The translations under genes were made by a program, and so were the position numbers. Below the pieces are notes generated by a model. It ran no database searches and was not told where the DNA came from. It saw nothing but the letters and a program-made list of their open reading frames with translations. Of a stretch of 22,776 bases of DNA, positions 1 through 7,003 are shown in pieces (the stretch's first letter is position 1; the number at the start of each line of letters is the position of its first letter). This DNA is from Parcubacteria group bacterium GW2011_GWB1_42_6 (GTDB taxonomy: Bacteria > Patescibacteriota > Minisyncoccia > Portnoybacterales > GWB1-42-6). Where the stretch lies: NCBI GenBank assembly GCA_000997475.1, contig LCEC01000013.1, forward strand, positions 1-22,776, read 5' to 3'.

Positions 1-264
1 CGATGCCGGTCTGGACGACCTTCCTGATGTCGATCCCCACAGCGGTGCCCTCGAATCCAAGCGCCGGGAGCAGGTAGTCCGGGCTTCGCCCGACGCAGAT
101 CTCGCGCATCTGCCTGCTGTACGCGAGGGCCTCTGCCGGCGTGCCACCCACGAAGTGGAGGATTCCCGGGGCGCCGCCCAAGACGAAGCCGCCCCACCCC
201 ACGGTCTCCGTGATGGCGGAGTCGCCCATGTCCAGGCCCGCGTCCTTCCCGGAGTACCCGGGCT
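1..264 (-). CDS. Fragment of DUF1116 / AllG (YlbE)-like protein, probably foreign sequence at contig end
   Basis: Reading the minus strand with codons starting at positions equal to 1 mod 3 gives a clean protein segment with no stop. It contains LDMGDSAITETVGWGGF, then GILHFVGGTPAEAL, then a stretch with MREICVGRSPDYLLPAL, and ends at the window edge in VGIDIRKVVQTGI. I recognise this as the DUF1116 family. Its E. coli member YlbE (AllG) is a subunit of the oxamate carbamoyltransferase of allantoin degradation. Only about 88 residues are present, with neither start nor stop. Base composition is about 69% G+C over 1-180, against about 47% in 301-360, and the frame differs from the surface-protein frame that joins it near 260-275. 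This does not look like the same genome as the rest of the window. The family call is fairly sure; the biological linkage is doubtful. Confidence 0.72.
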
Positions 265-3200
265 GGCAAGCAACACGACATCAATCGTGTCATCGCCAAA
301 TCCGTTTGTCCAAGTGTCATAGAAGTTGGTCGTACTGGCGTACAAGGTAACTTCCGATGATTCGGTCACATCAACTAGGGTCAAATTGGTCAAAGCCAAA
401 TGGCCCGAGGTGCCGTCGGTAGTGGCGATTTTAAATGAGAATTTGTATAAATCGATATCGCCGTTAGCGTCGGCGGTTACCGAGAATCTATACAAGTCAT
501 AAGTTCCGCCGGAACCAAGAGTAGTGCTGGTTAAATCAACCTTGGCGACCGTCGGGACCGACTTATAGATATAAGCCGTGGTTTGCGCGGTGCTGGAAGC
601 GTTAGCTGTTCCATAACCGGTAATCGTTGTTCCCGAAGAGGCGCCTACGCCTTGGTTATTGGTTGTTTCCACGAATACCGTGTCTCTGCTGATAATATCA
701 AGAGCGACACGATGTCCGGCGGTCGCAACCGTCGCGGTGGTGTTAATATCGTCAATATCAGCCTTGATGGTTACCAATTTCTCGGTGTTTGCAGGAATCT
801 GCAAAGGAGTTGAAAGAGTAACCGTGGTGCTGGCCGTATTGCCGCTCAAACCGCCGTTCAGGTTCGGGAATACTCCCTGACCCAAAAGGGTTGAGCCGTC
901 ATAAATGTAGAAAGCTTTGATGTCTCTGCCGCTTGAGCTGGCCGAGGTTAAGCCAACCATCATTTTTTCGACGTTGATTTGTTCAGAAGTCGCTTTGAAG
1001 CGCAGAATGGTCATCACATTTCCTGTGGATTTAGCCGCAATCAATTTGCCGGTCGGAGTGGAAGAATCCAAAGCCCAACTGTATTGTCCGGCCGCAGCGA
1101 TGGTCGCTGTCGGACCCGCATCGGCTGTCGTGGTGACAGTGATGGCCTGGCCGGTTGAAACACCGGTCGCGGTCACATTGGTTGTGGCGGCTGTAAAGCC
1201 CCAATTCTCAACGTGGGTCGCGGCGGCAGTCGCCAAAATATTGCCAACGACGGAAATTGTTTTGGCAGTTCCTTTGGCAATAACCAGAGGACTGTCCAAG
1301 GTAAAGGTATTCAACGCCGCGCTGGCCGAGGTTGAAGGTGTAACCACATTCGAACCGGTGGTCAACTGGGTTGAACCGTCATACAGTCTGACACTGTACA
1401 CATCGGTGGAAGCGGAATAAGTGTTGCTCAAAATGATTTGAGTCACTTTGACATTTTCTCCCGAAGCGCCGGCATCCAAAACTATATTGGAGAAAGTGAA
1501 ATCACTCTTTCCGGAAATAACAGTCTGGTTAACCGGAGTGGTGCCAATCGTGGCAGTCAAAGAACCGCCCTTGATTGTCATCGTGTTGCTCCAAATAGCG
1601 GTGGCCGGAGTGGCGGTAATGGTATTGCCGGTTGTTCCGCCGATAATGCTGGTTATTCTCGCGTCCGGAGTGCTGAATCCGGTTCTGAAGGTATCGCCAG
1701 CGGCGAAATCGGTATTTAAGTTACCTTTAACGACAACCTGGGTCGTTCCAACCGGGAAAGTGATGCTTCCCGAGAAAGAAACGTGGCCATTGACCGTGCC
1801 TTCCAAAGTTGTCTCAAAACTGGTTGTGTCATCAGCAGCAGTGCCGCCGGTGGACAAAACCGTTCCATCGGTCTTGTTCAAAGTGATGCTTGTGACATCA
1901 GAAGTTGAACCGGTGCCGACATTGTCAAAATCCAAGCGAATGCTTGAAACATTGACAGGTTCGCCTTGAACCACAAAGTCGAATCCGCCAAGAATTTGGC
2001 TGGTCGCGCCTTCGGTGATATTGGCCGCCGGAGCGATGGAAGCGTTCTTGTCAATTCTCAATGAACCGCCGCCAACAGTCACGCGAGCGCCCGCGAAATA
2101 CGGAGCAGTCGTGTTGTTGATGTCAGTCGCTTGAGCTGTCGCGTGGGTTATTCCATTATCCGTAAAAGTCGGGGTCATATAATAACCATAGGTATTACCT
2201 TTGACGGCAATATCCGTATTGCGATAGATATCAAATGAAATCGTTCTGGCTGAACCATTAAGAATATCTCCTTTAATGGAGAAATCTTTGTTCAAGCCTT
2301 TGCCGATCACAACGCCCGCGCTGCCAAAATTGGCAGTGTAGTATTTGCCATCGGAAGAAACCGTGGTGGCGTAGTTGGTCGCGCCGTCAGAAACAACAAC
2401 ATTGGCCAAATCGGAAGCAGCCGCGGAATCAGACTGATTCCATTTGATGGAATAAACAGTCACTTCTTCGGCCGAACCGGCGGTAACTTTCAAGCTGGAG
2501 AAAGTATAACCGGTGGTGCCGATGTTTTTGGTGGCGGCTGAACCCGGATCGGTTGAACCGGCGGTAATAGTCGCCGTGCCGATCGTCAAGGTTGAATTGA
2601 GAGTCTGGGAATTGCCGGTAATCGGCAAAGAAGCCGAAACCGAAGCGGTAGTGGTCACCGCGACCAAACTCAAAGCGGCCAATTGGCCGTTATAGCTATC
2701 AAGACTCGCGGCCATATTACCGGCCAAAGTATAAGTTTTGGTGGTATTAGCCGAAATAGTGATGGCTTCGCTGAATGTCACTTGATGGCTCGCGTTCAAA
2801 GTCTGCGAAAGACCAACCTGGATGTTATCCGAGTCGTCAATCAAAACCAATGAAGAGAAAGCCAAATCATCTGACAAACCGGTGCGTTGAACCGTTAAAC
2901 CCGTGATGGTAGCTCCGCTTGATCCGGCGGTGATATTCACTTTGGTGAAAGGAATTCTGGCGCCGCCTTCAACGGCTACGCCCGCGGCCGGAGTATTGGA
3001 AGCTAATGAAACTGATAAATCGCCTCCCACTATCGGGGTGGAACCGCTGCCGGTCAAATCGGATCCGGCGGTGTAATTGTCGCGATCGGTATTGTTGATC
3101 ACATAGATGGAATCCCAATCGTTGCCGGCGGCGGTAAACGCCTCGGCCGACATATTCATCCACTGTTTGGTTCCAATGTCTCCATTGGGGATCAATTTGT

Positions 3201-3540
3201 AAACTTTCGTATCGCCCAAAGCTCTCACTAATTCAGAAGTGGTGAAAGAATCCATTTCCGCTTGGGAAACGATCTTTATGTTGTTCCAGCTCAAATGTCC
3301 ATAGCTTTCAAAAACTTGCGGGTTCAGAATCAGTCTTTTGAACTTTTTCGCGCCCACGTATTTGACGATATAGACATCCGGGTTGCTGGCCTCTCGGATA
3401 GTGTCACCTTCGTTGATGGTGGCAGCCGAAGCGGCCAAAGGAGCCAACATACCAATTCCGCTCATGACAGCCATCGTGGCGATGCTTGTCGTAACAGAAA
3501 CAATCTTTTGTATGTTTTTACTCATTTTAATGTTTTTCAT
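265..3540 (-). CDS. Very large secreted surface protein (Ig-like/S-layer-like repeats), 3' end cut by junction
   Basis: One uninterrupted frame runs from ATG 3540 to the junction near 265, at least 1,090 residues. It is formally open to base 1. Residues 1-40 form a signal peptide: a basic start, a hydrophobic stretch, then ASAA near residue 40. Residues 54-160 hold a compact domain with VYIVKYVGAKKFKRL, SYGHLSWNNIKIVS and DTKVYKLIPNG, a type I associate with Patescibacteria envelope proteins. The rest is Thr/Ser/Ala/Gly/Val-rich beta-sandwich-like sequence with loosely repeated units, for example LYDGSTQL (about residue 719) and IYDGSTLLGQG (about 879), each followed by a strand pair such as SPLVIAKGTAKTISVVG or TPLQIPANTEKLVTIKA. 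There are almost no Cys residues. A near-consensus promoter lies about 500 nt upstream. The role is inferred to be an exported cell-surface or adhesive layer protein. A second ATG at 3525 is possible. No catalytic motif was seen. Confidence 0.85.
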
Positions 3541-3575
3541 CCCCGAATTGATCTTATAGATTAATCCGGGAATTG

Positions 3576-3888
3576 AATTTCAAAGAAAAATTTTACCCTC
3601 TTGGCGGCTCCGCACCGACCTGATGCAAAGCTTTTGCCCTTCGCCCAAAGCGAGGTGTCCTCGAGGTTTTGCCGCCCCACCCTTTTTTATCCCGAACCGG
3701 AATGCATCCGGCCAAGACAGGGTGGAACAGACTAATCTGCCACCCCCCTTTTGGCATCGTGCGGGTCAGTTAATCAGTTTGTCAGTTGGTCAGTTTAAAA
3801 CTGATAAACCGAGAGCTCTATTTTAGAGCGAAACTGATAAACTGATTCTATTCCGCGCGGGGGCCCAAGATAAATCTTCTTTGAAATT
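3576..3888. repeat. 12-bp perfect inverted repeat enclosing a hairpin-rich segment
   Basis: AATTTCAAAGAA at 3576-3587 is the exact reverse complement of TTCTTTGAAATT at 3877-3888. No target-site duplication is apparent outside the arms and no transposase lies inside. It is therefore more likely the base stem of a folded leader than a mobile element, although a small MITE-like insertion cannot be excluded. Confidence 0.6.
3772..3847. repeat. Inverted AATCAGTTT-type repeats flanking a small hairpin
   Basis: The arms 3772-3787 and 3832-3847 match as inverted repeats at 15 of 16 positions (AATCAGTTTGTCAGTT against AATCAGTTTATCAGTT). Further TCAGTT copies occur at 3765-3796, and a 6-bp hairpin with loop TTT sits between the arms at 3815-3829. 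It looks like a low-complexity dispersed repeat within the leader. Confidence 0.6.
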
Positions 3889-4050
3889 ATGTTTTTACTT
3901 AATTATTCAAAGCCCATTCAGAAAAGGAACCGCGGCGGAAAGGGAATTTCACCCCGGCCGTCCGTCGACCTTTGCTCAATCTCTGCGCCAAAATCAAAGC
4001 GCCAAAAACGCTTTAGTTTCGGCAAAATGGTCTTTTTTTAAACTACATTC

Positions 4051-4080
4051 AGTATAATAAACATCTCTCTTATCTGTCAA
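4051..4080 (-). promoter_or_regulatory. Near-consensus sigma70-type promoter for the surface-protein gene
   Basis: On the minus strand TTGACA (4080-4075) is followed after 18 nt by TATACT (4056-4051). The -35 is perfect and the -10 matches at five of six positions. The expected start near 4044 lies about 500 nt before the next ATG (3540). It sits 45 nt after the stop of the DUF5667 gene, so the surface gene is probably its own transcription unit. Confidence 0.75.
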
Positions 4081-4125
4081 TGAAATTCGGTTAAAAACTC
4101 AACATTCGGCCAAATCAAGCCCTTT

Positions 4126-5280
4126 TCAGTCATTGGCGGCCGGAACGGTGGAACTGGCGTTGATTCCTTCATTTGACTCTATATTCACCTTGGAATCAGG
4201 CTTTAGAACCCCTTCTTCGAAAAGAATCTTCACTAAGTCTGAATCAGCTATTTTTTCCGCTCCAAGAATTATGGTTCTGGCCAGATTTAAGGTTTCCAGG
4301 GCTTGAGCCATATCATTGTCCTCCAAACTGCTCTTGGCCTGTTCAATTAATTCCCGGGCTTTTTCCGATTGATCCTTTATAAGAACCGCCCTGATTACCG
4401 GCAACTTATCGGCAGAAATATTAACAGAGCTTGAATTATCGGCAATCGTTGAAGAGGAGACGCTCTCAACCTTCTGCCCTATAACTTTTATTCTTTCCTC
4501 CGCCACTTCAATTCTTTCCATGATTCTAGCCGATATTTCCGAACTGTCTTCCGATTGAATTTGGGATCTCACGATTATTCCCAAAGCTTTTGTACCCATT
4601 CTATCCGCCGTTTCAGCCGCTTCGGTTAGCCTGCCTCCCAAATTTTCCTTTAATTCGCTGGGCAAAGATTCTTTCATTTGCGATATCATTTTTTCGGTTT
4701 TAACCGCGCTTTCGCTGATCGCCTTGGCCGCAGCAACGGTCTTTTGCGATTCGGCATCGCCCATTCCGGGCAATTGGTTATTGGCTTTATTGAGCTGCTG
4801 ATTGATTTCATTGACCACCTGTTCAACTTTTCCTTTTTTCTTTTCGGGATTTTCCGAAGACAGAACAACCTTTTGCAATTCTTGAAGCCTGGCATTAGTC
4901 ATTTCCGTTTGCAGCTTTATTTTGCCTTCCGAAGAAAAACTGGCTTCCAATCTTAATTTTTCCAAGGCAATTTTCATGGGATACAAAGCGCTGCCGGGCA
5001 AGCTGTGTTTGGCCGCCCAAGCCGTCGCTCCGCCTCCGGCCGCGATCACCAAAAAACCGATTGAAAGGGCATACGCCCATTTTAGGGTTGGCTTTGGAGA
5101 TTTATTTCCTAAAAACGCGAATAAACCGTCCAAGATCGAAAGATCCTTATCTAAAATATGCTTTTTTCTTTCCATTTCCATTCGAAAAGCCAATTTGGAA
5201 CGGCAAGAAATCATCCAATTTTCATCGGGCGCGATCTTTTTCAACGGTTCCAACAATTTTTTTATGTCTTTTTCTTCCAT
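4126..5280 (-). CDS. DUF5667 single-pass membrane protein, candidate anti-sigma/envelope-sensing partner
   Basis: This 384-residue protein has a cytoplasmic N-terminal segment (about 1-66), one membrane helix at about 67-90 (YALSIGFLVIAAGGGATAW), and directly after it the DUF5667 signature SLPGSALYPMKIALEKLR (93-110). A long helical, charged extracytoplasmic part follows (about 115-350), ending in a Ser/Asn-rich tail. In Patescibacteria DUF5667 proteins often follow ECF sigma factors, as here, where the sigma gene lies 75 nt upstream. The role of membrane anchor or regulator of that sigma factor is an inference; no classical zinc anti-sigma motif is visible. A strong hairpin (5295-5332) separates the two genes and ends only 14 nt before this ATG. 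No Shine-Dalgarno sequence is evident. The stop is TGA. Confidence 0.85.
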   Translation of the reverse strand: MEEKDIKKLLEPLKKIAPDENWMISCRSKLAFRMEMERKKHILDKDLSILDGLFAFLGNKSPKPTLKWAYALSIGFLVIAAGGGATAWAAKHSLPGSALYPMKIALEKLRLEASFSSEGKIKLQTEMTNARLQELQKVVLSSENPEKKKGKVEQVVNEINQQLNKANNQLPGMGDAESQKTVAAAKAISESAVKTEKMISQMKESLPSELKENLGGRLTEAAETADRMGTKALGIIVRSQIQSEDSSEISARIMERIEVAEERIKVIGQKVESVSSSTIADNSSSVNISADKLPVIRAVLIKDQSEKARELIEQAKSSLEDNDMAQALETLNLARTIILGAEKIADSDLVKILFEEGVLKPDSKVNIESNEGINASSTVPAAND

Positions 5281-5294
5281 TGCGATAAAGATGA

Positions 5295-5332
5295 CGAAAA
5301 AATCGGGGATTTATTACACCCCGATTTTTTCG
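5295..5332. terminator. 14-bp perfect hairpin between sigma gene and DUF5667 gene (bidirectional terminator-like)
   Basis: CGAAAAAATCGGGG (5295-5308) and its exact complement (5319-5332) enclose a 10-nt loop. In either direction a GC-rich core is followed by a run of six T. It lies inside what otherwise looks like a two-gene operon, so it may attenuate transcription of the downstream DUF5667 gene. Confidence 0.8.
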
Positions 5333-5355
5333 TTTGCTTATTATTTTTGACCGAA

Positions 5356-5889
5356 TTATTGCCTTAAAACTTCCCTTAAATCAGCCAAAGCCCTTGAGAG
5401 AAGAGTCCTAACCGCGCCCTCTTTTTTCTCCATTATTTCCGCTATTTCGGCTATTTCCAATTCATCAAGATAGCGCCAAATTATAATTTCTTGATAATCG
5501 GAGTTGAGACCGCCCAAAGCTTTCTTGATTCTCTCCACATCCAGAGTCTTGGAAGCGATTTCCTGCAAATCATTGTTTCTATCGGCAATCGGCAATTTAT
5601 CGGCAATTTTATTTCCGCTATCGGCAATTTCCTCCAAAGATATCGGCAATTTGTCTTTTTGCCGATAAAAATCGACTATAAGATTTCTGGTTATTTGATA
5701 AATAAAAGCTCGATGGTTTTTTACCTCCTTGCCGCCATCTTTGCTTAAATTTTGCCAGCATTTCAAAAAAACCTCGGAAGTCAAATCCTGGGCGGTCGTT
5801 TCGGAATTAACCCGAAAATAAATGTAGCGATAGATTTTCGCCACATTAACATCATAAAGCTCCAAAAATTGAGTTTCGCTGATGGCCAT
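5356..5889 (-). CDS. ECF-type RNA polymerase sigma factor
   Basis: The product is 177 residues, the usual size for an ECF sigma factor. Region 2 spans about residues 8-78 (LYDVNVAKIYRYIYFRV, then DLTSEVFLKCWQNL and the FIYQITRNLIVDFYRQ core-binding/-10 part). Region 4 spans about 118-175 (ALGGLNSDYQEIIIWRYL, then the HTH part EIAEIMEKKEGAVRTLLSRA). The linker, residues about 85-110, is low in complexity and is encoded by repeated ATCGGCAAT units. It probably directs polymerase to envelope or stress genes. The downstream DUF5667 membrane protein is the likely regulatory partner. The ATG lies just after a 24-bp inverted repeat; no Shine-Dalgarno sequence is evident. Confidence 0.93.
   Translation of the reverse strand: MAISETQFLELYDVNVAKIYRYIYFRVNSETTAQDLTSEVFLKCWQNLSKDGGKEVKNHRAFIYQITRNLIVDFYRQKDKLPISLEEIADSGNKIADKLPIADRNNDLQEIASKTLDVERIKKALGGLNSDYQEIIIWRYLDELEIAEIAEIMEKKEGAVRTLLSRALADLREVLRQ
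5581..5650. repeat. Five copies of ATCGGCAAT inside the sigma-factor linker
   Basis: Exact ATCGGCAAT copies begin at 5581, 5588, 5599, 5620 and 5642 on the plus strand. They encode the KIADKLPIADR-like linker between sigma regions 2 and 4. The spacing is irregular, so this is a short dispersed repeat rather than a clean tandem array. Confidence 0.7.
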
Positions 5890-5895
5890 TTTTTA

Positions 5896-5993
5896 AAAGC
5901 GGGCAGGAAACGAATTTTCGCAGTGAGGACTGTTTGAGCCCCGCAACCGCGGGGCGAGTTCCGCAACAAGAAAATTCGTTTCCTGCCCGCTTT
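5896..5993. repeat. 24-bp perfect inverted repeat with nested hairpin between galU-like and sigma genes
   Basis: The arms 5896-5919 and 5970-5993 are exact reverse complements over 24 bp (they include GCGGGCAGGAAACG). The 50-nt interior holds a second perfect hairpin, GCCCCGC-AACC-GCGGGGC, at 5938-5955. On the minus strand it starts 9 nt after the galU stop and ends 6 nt before the sigma ATG. It could act as a terminator or RNA stabiliser, or be a mobile palindromic element. Confidence 0.85.
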
Positions 5994-6002
5994 CACCAAA
6001 AA

Positions 6003-6872
6003 TTATTTTTTGAATTTTTTCTCCAAGTACTCTTTAAATCTCCCTCCGATTTCTTTATGCTTTATCCCGAATTCAACCTCCGCTTTTAAAAAACCGAGTT
6101 TATCTCCGCAATCAAATCTTTTGCCTTGAAATTGATAACCAATCATTTTTCCGCCTTTGACCAAAAAATTTTTAAACGCGTCCGCCAAATGAATTTCTCC
6201 GGTTCTTTTCTTGCCGTTTATCAGCTCAAGCTCATTGAAAATTTCCGGAATTATTATGTATTTTCCAATGATAATCAAATCCGAAGGAGCCTGCGAAGGC
6301 GTCGGTTTTTCCACCACATCGTTTATTTCAAAAATTCTCGGAGCAATCTCCTTGGCCGCCACCACGCCGTATTGCGAAACTTCGTTTCCGGGAACTTTTT
6401 GCAAAGCGACCACCGCGCAACCGTATTTTTCAAAAATTCCCATTAATTGTTTAAGGCAGGGGATTTCTGAATCAACCAAATCATCGCCGAAAAGCACGGC
6501 CGCCGGTTCACCATTGACTAATTTTCTGGCGCATAAAACCGCATGGCCGTCTCCCAAAGGTTTTGGCTGGCGAACATAAACAAAATCAGCCAAGTTTGAG
6601 ATTCGCTCGACTTCGCGCAAAAGTTTGTTTTTTCCTTTTTCAACTAAATTATATTCCAATTCGAAAGAATGATCAAAATGGTCTTCTATCGCTCTTTTGC
6701 CCCGGCCCGTCACAAAAATCACTTCGTTGATGCCGGAAGCGACAGCCTCCTCAACCAAATATTGGATCACGGGCTTATCCACCACGGGCAGCATTTCTTT
6801 GGGCTGGGCTTTGGTGGCAGGCAAGAATCTGGTGCCGAATCCTCCCACCGGCATAATGGCTTTTTTAATCAT
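6003..6872 (-). CDS. galU: UTP--glucose-1-phosphate uridylyltransferase (GalU-like)
   Basis: The 289-residue product would make UDP-glucose from UTP and glucose-1-phosphate in the cytoplasm, feeding surface glycan synthesis. Visible family motifs are MPVGGFGTRFLPATKA (7-22) with the nucleotide-binding loop, KEMLPVVDKP (25-34), IEDHFDHSFELE (62-73), QPKPLGDGHAVL (102-113) and FGDDLVD (128-134), followed by a later EKP and KRTGEIHLADAF. The frame is open 44 codons further to 7004, but that extension translates a palindromic repeat (6920-6957) and lacks homology, so I place the start at ATG 6872, immediately before the conserved beta strand. It follows the RmlA-like gene, so the two are probably cotranscribed. 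GalU is the best match; other hexose-1-phosphate specificities remain possible. Confidence 0.92.
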   Translation of the reverse strand: MIKKAIMPVGGFGTRFLPATKAQPKEMLPVVDKPVIQYLVEEAVASGINEVIFVTGRGKRAIEDHFDHSFELEYNLVEKGKNKLLREVERISNLADFVYVRQPKPLGDGHAVLCARKLVNGEPAAVLFGDDLVDSEIPCLKQLMGIFEKYGCAVVALQKVPGNEVSQYGVVAAKEIAPRIFEINDVVEKPTPSQAPSDLIIIGKYIIIPEIFNELELINGKKRTGEIHLADAFKNFLVKGGKMIGYQFQGKRFDCGDKLGFLKAEVEFGIKHKEIGGRFKEYLEKKFKK

Positions 6873-6919
6873 AATAATTACGCGAACTCTGCGCCAATCC
6901 GCTGGCTGCGAACGGAAAT

Positions 6920-6957
6920 TCAGACATTCAATGTCGGGGATCTCGACATTGAATGTC
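6920..6957. repeat. Dispersed palindromic repeat, copy A
   Basis: GACATTCAATGTC and GACATTGAATGTC (6923-6935 and 6945-6957) form a 13-bp perfect inverted repeat around CGGGGATCTC-type spacer sequence. The same unit, including the preceding CGAACGG-AAT-CAGAC, recurs at 13794-13850. Both copies lie in spacers between co-directional genes. Confidence 0.8.
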
Positions 6958-7003
6958 ACGAATCCCGGGGCAGGCATTATTGGCATGGAATTTAAAGTTC
7001 GCA

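Larger units (their letters stand above)
3541..4044 (-). promoter_or_regulatory. Long structured 5' leader of the surface-protein gene
   Basis: This is the only gene-free stretch longer than 300 bases. It lies between a strong minus-strand promoter and the surface-protein ATG, so it is probably a roughly 500-nt untranslated leader. A perfect 12-bp inverted repeat (3576-3587 with 3877-3888) could close a domain of about 290 nt. Inside are small hairpins: 3603-3608/3671-3676 (GGCGGC/GCCGCC), 3625-3629/3633-3637, 3651-3655/3659-3663, 3697-3701/3707-3711, 3721-3725 plus 3728-3731 with 3736-3744, and 3815-3820/3824-3829. A further GC-rich segment at 3930-3970 reads GGGGTGAAATTCCC on the minus strand. 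I do not recognise a known riboswitch class. No convincing small ORF is present. Function is unknown; the transcription claim depends on the promoter call. Confidence 0.5.

Noticed and set aside
141..3564. Many plus-strand ORFs of 60-170 codons over the surface-protein region
   Set aside because: They are antisense shadows of one continuous minus-strand frame with a signal peptide; their translations are low in complexity and mutually overlapping.
3623..3826. 67-codon plus-strand ORF in the leader region
   Set aside because: There is no ribosome-binding site, the composition follows the hairpins, and it is antisense to the inferred transcript.
3576..3888. Insertion sequence or MITE bounded by the 12-bp inverted repeat
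   Set aside because: There is no transposase and no recognisable target duplication; a folded leader explains it at least as well.
3930..3975. GGGGTGAAATTCCC followed by CCGCCGCGG on the minus strand, resembling the 5' part of an FMN (RFN) riboswitch or part of a ydaO element
   Set aside because: The other conserved RFN boxes are not found downstream, the ydaO signature does not continue, and the downstream gene is a surface protein.
3541..4125. RNase P RNA, tmRNA, SRP RNA or tRNA in the long spacer
   Set aside because: None of their hallmark sequences (for example the GAGGAAAGTC box or a T-loop motif) was found on either strand.
5781..5999. 72-codon minus-strand ORF between galU and sigma
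   Set aside because: It is made of the two arms of the inverted repeat plus an out-of-frame part of the sigma gene.
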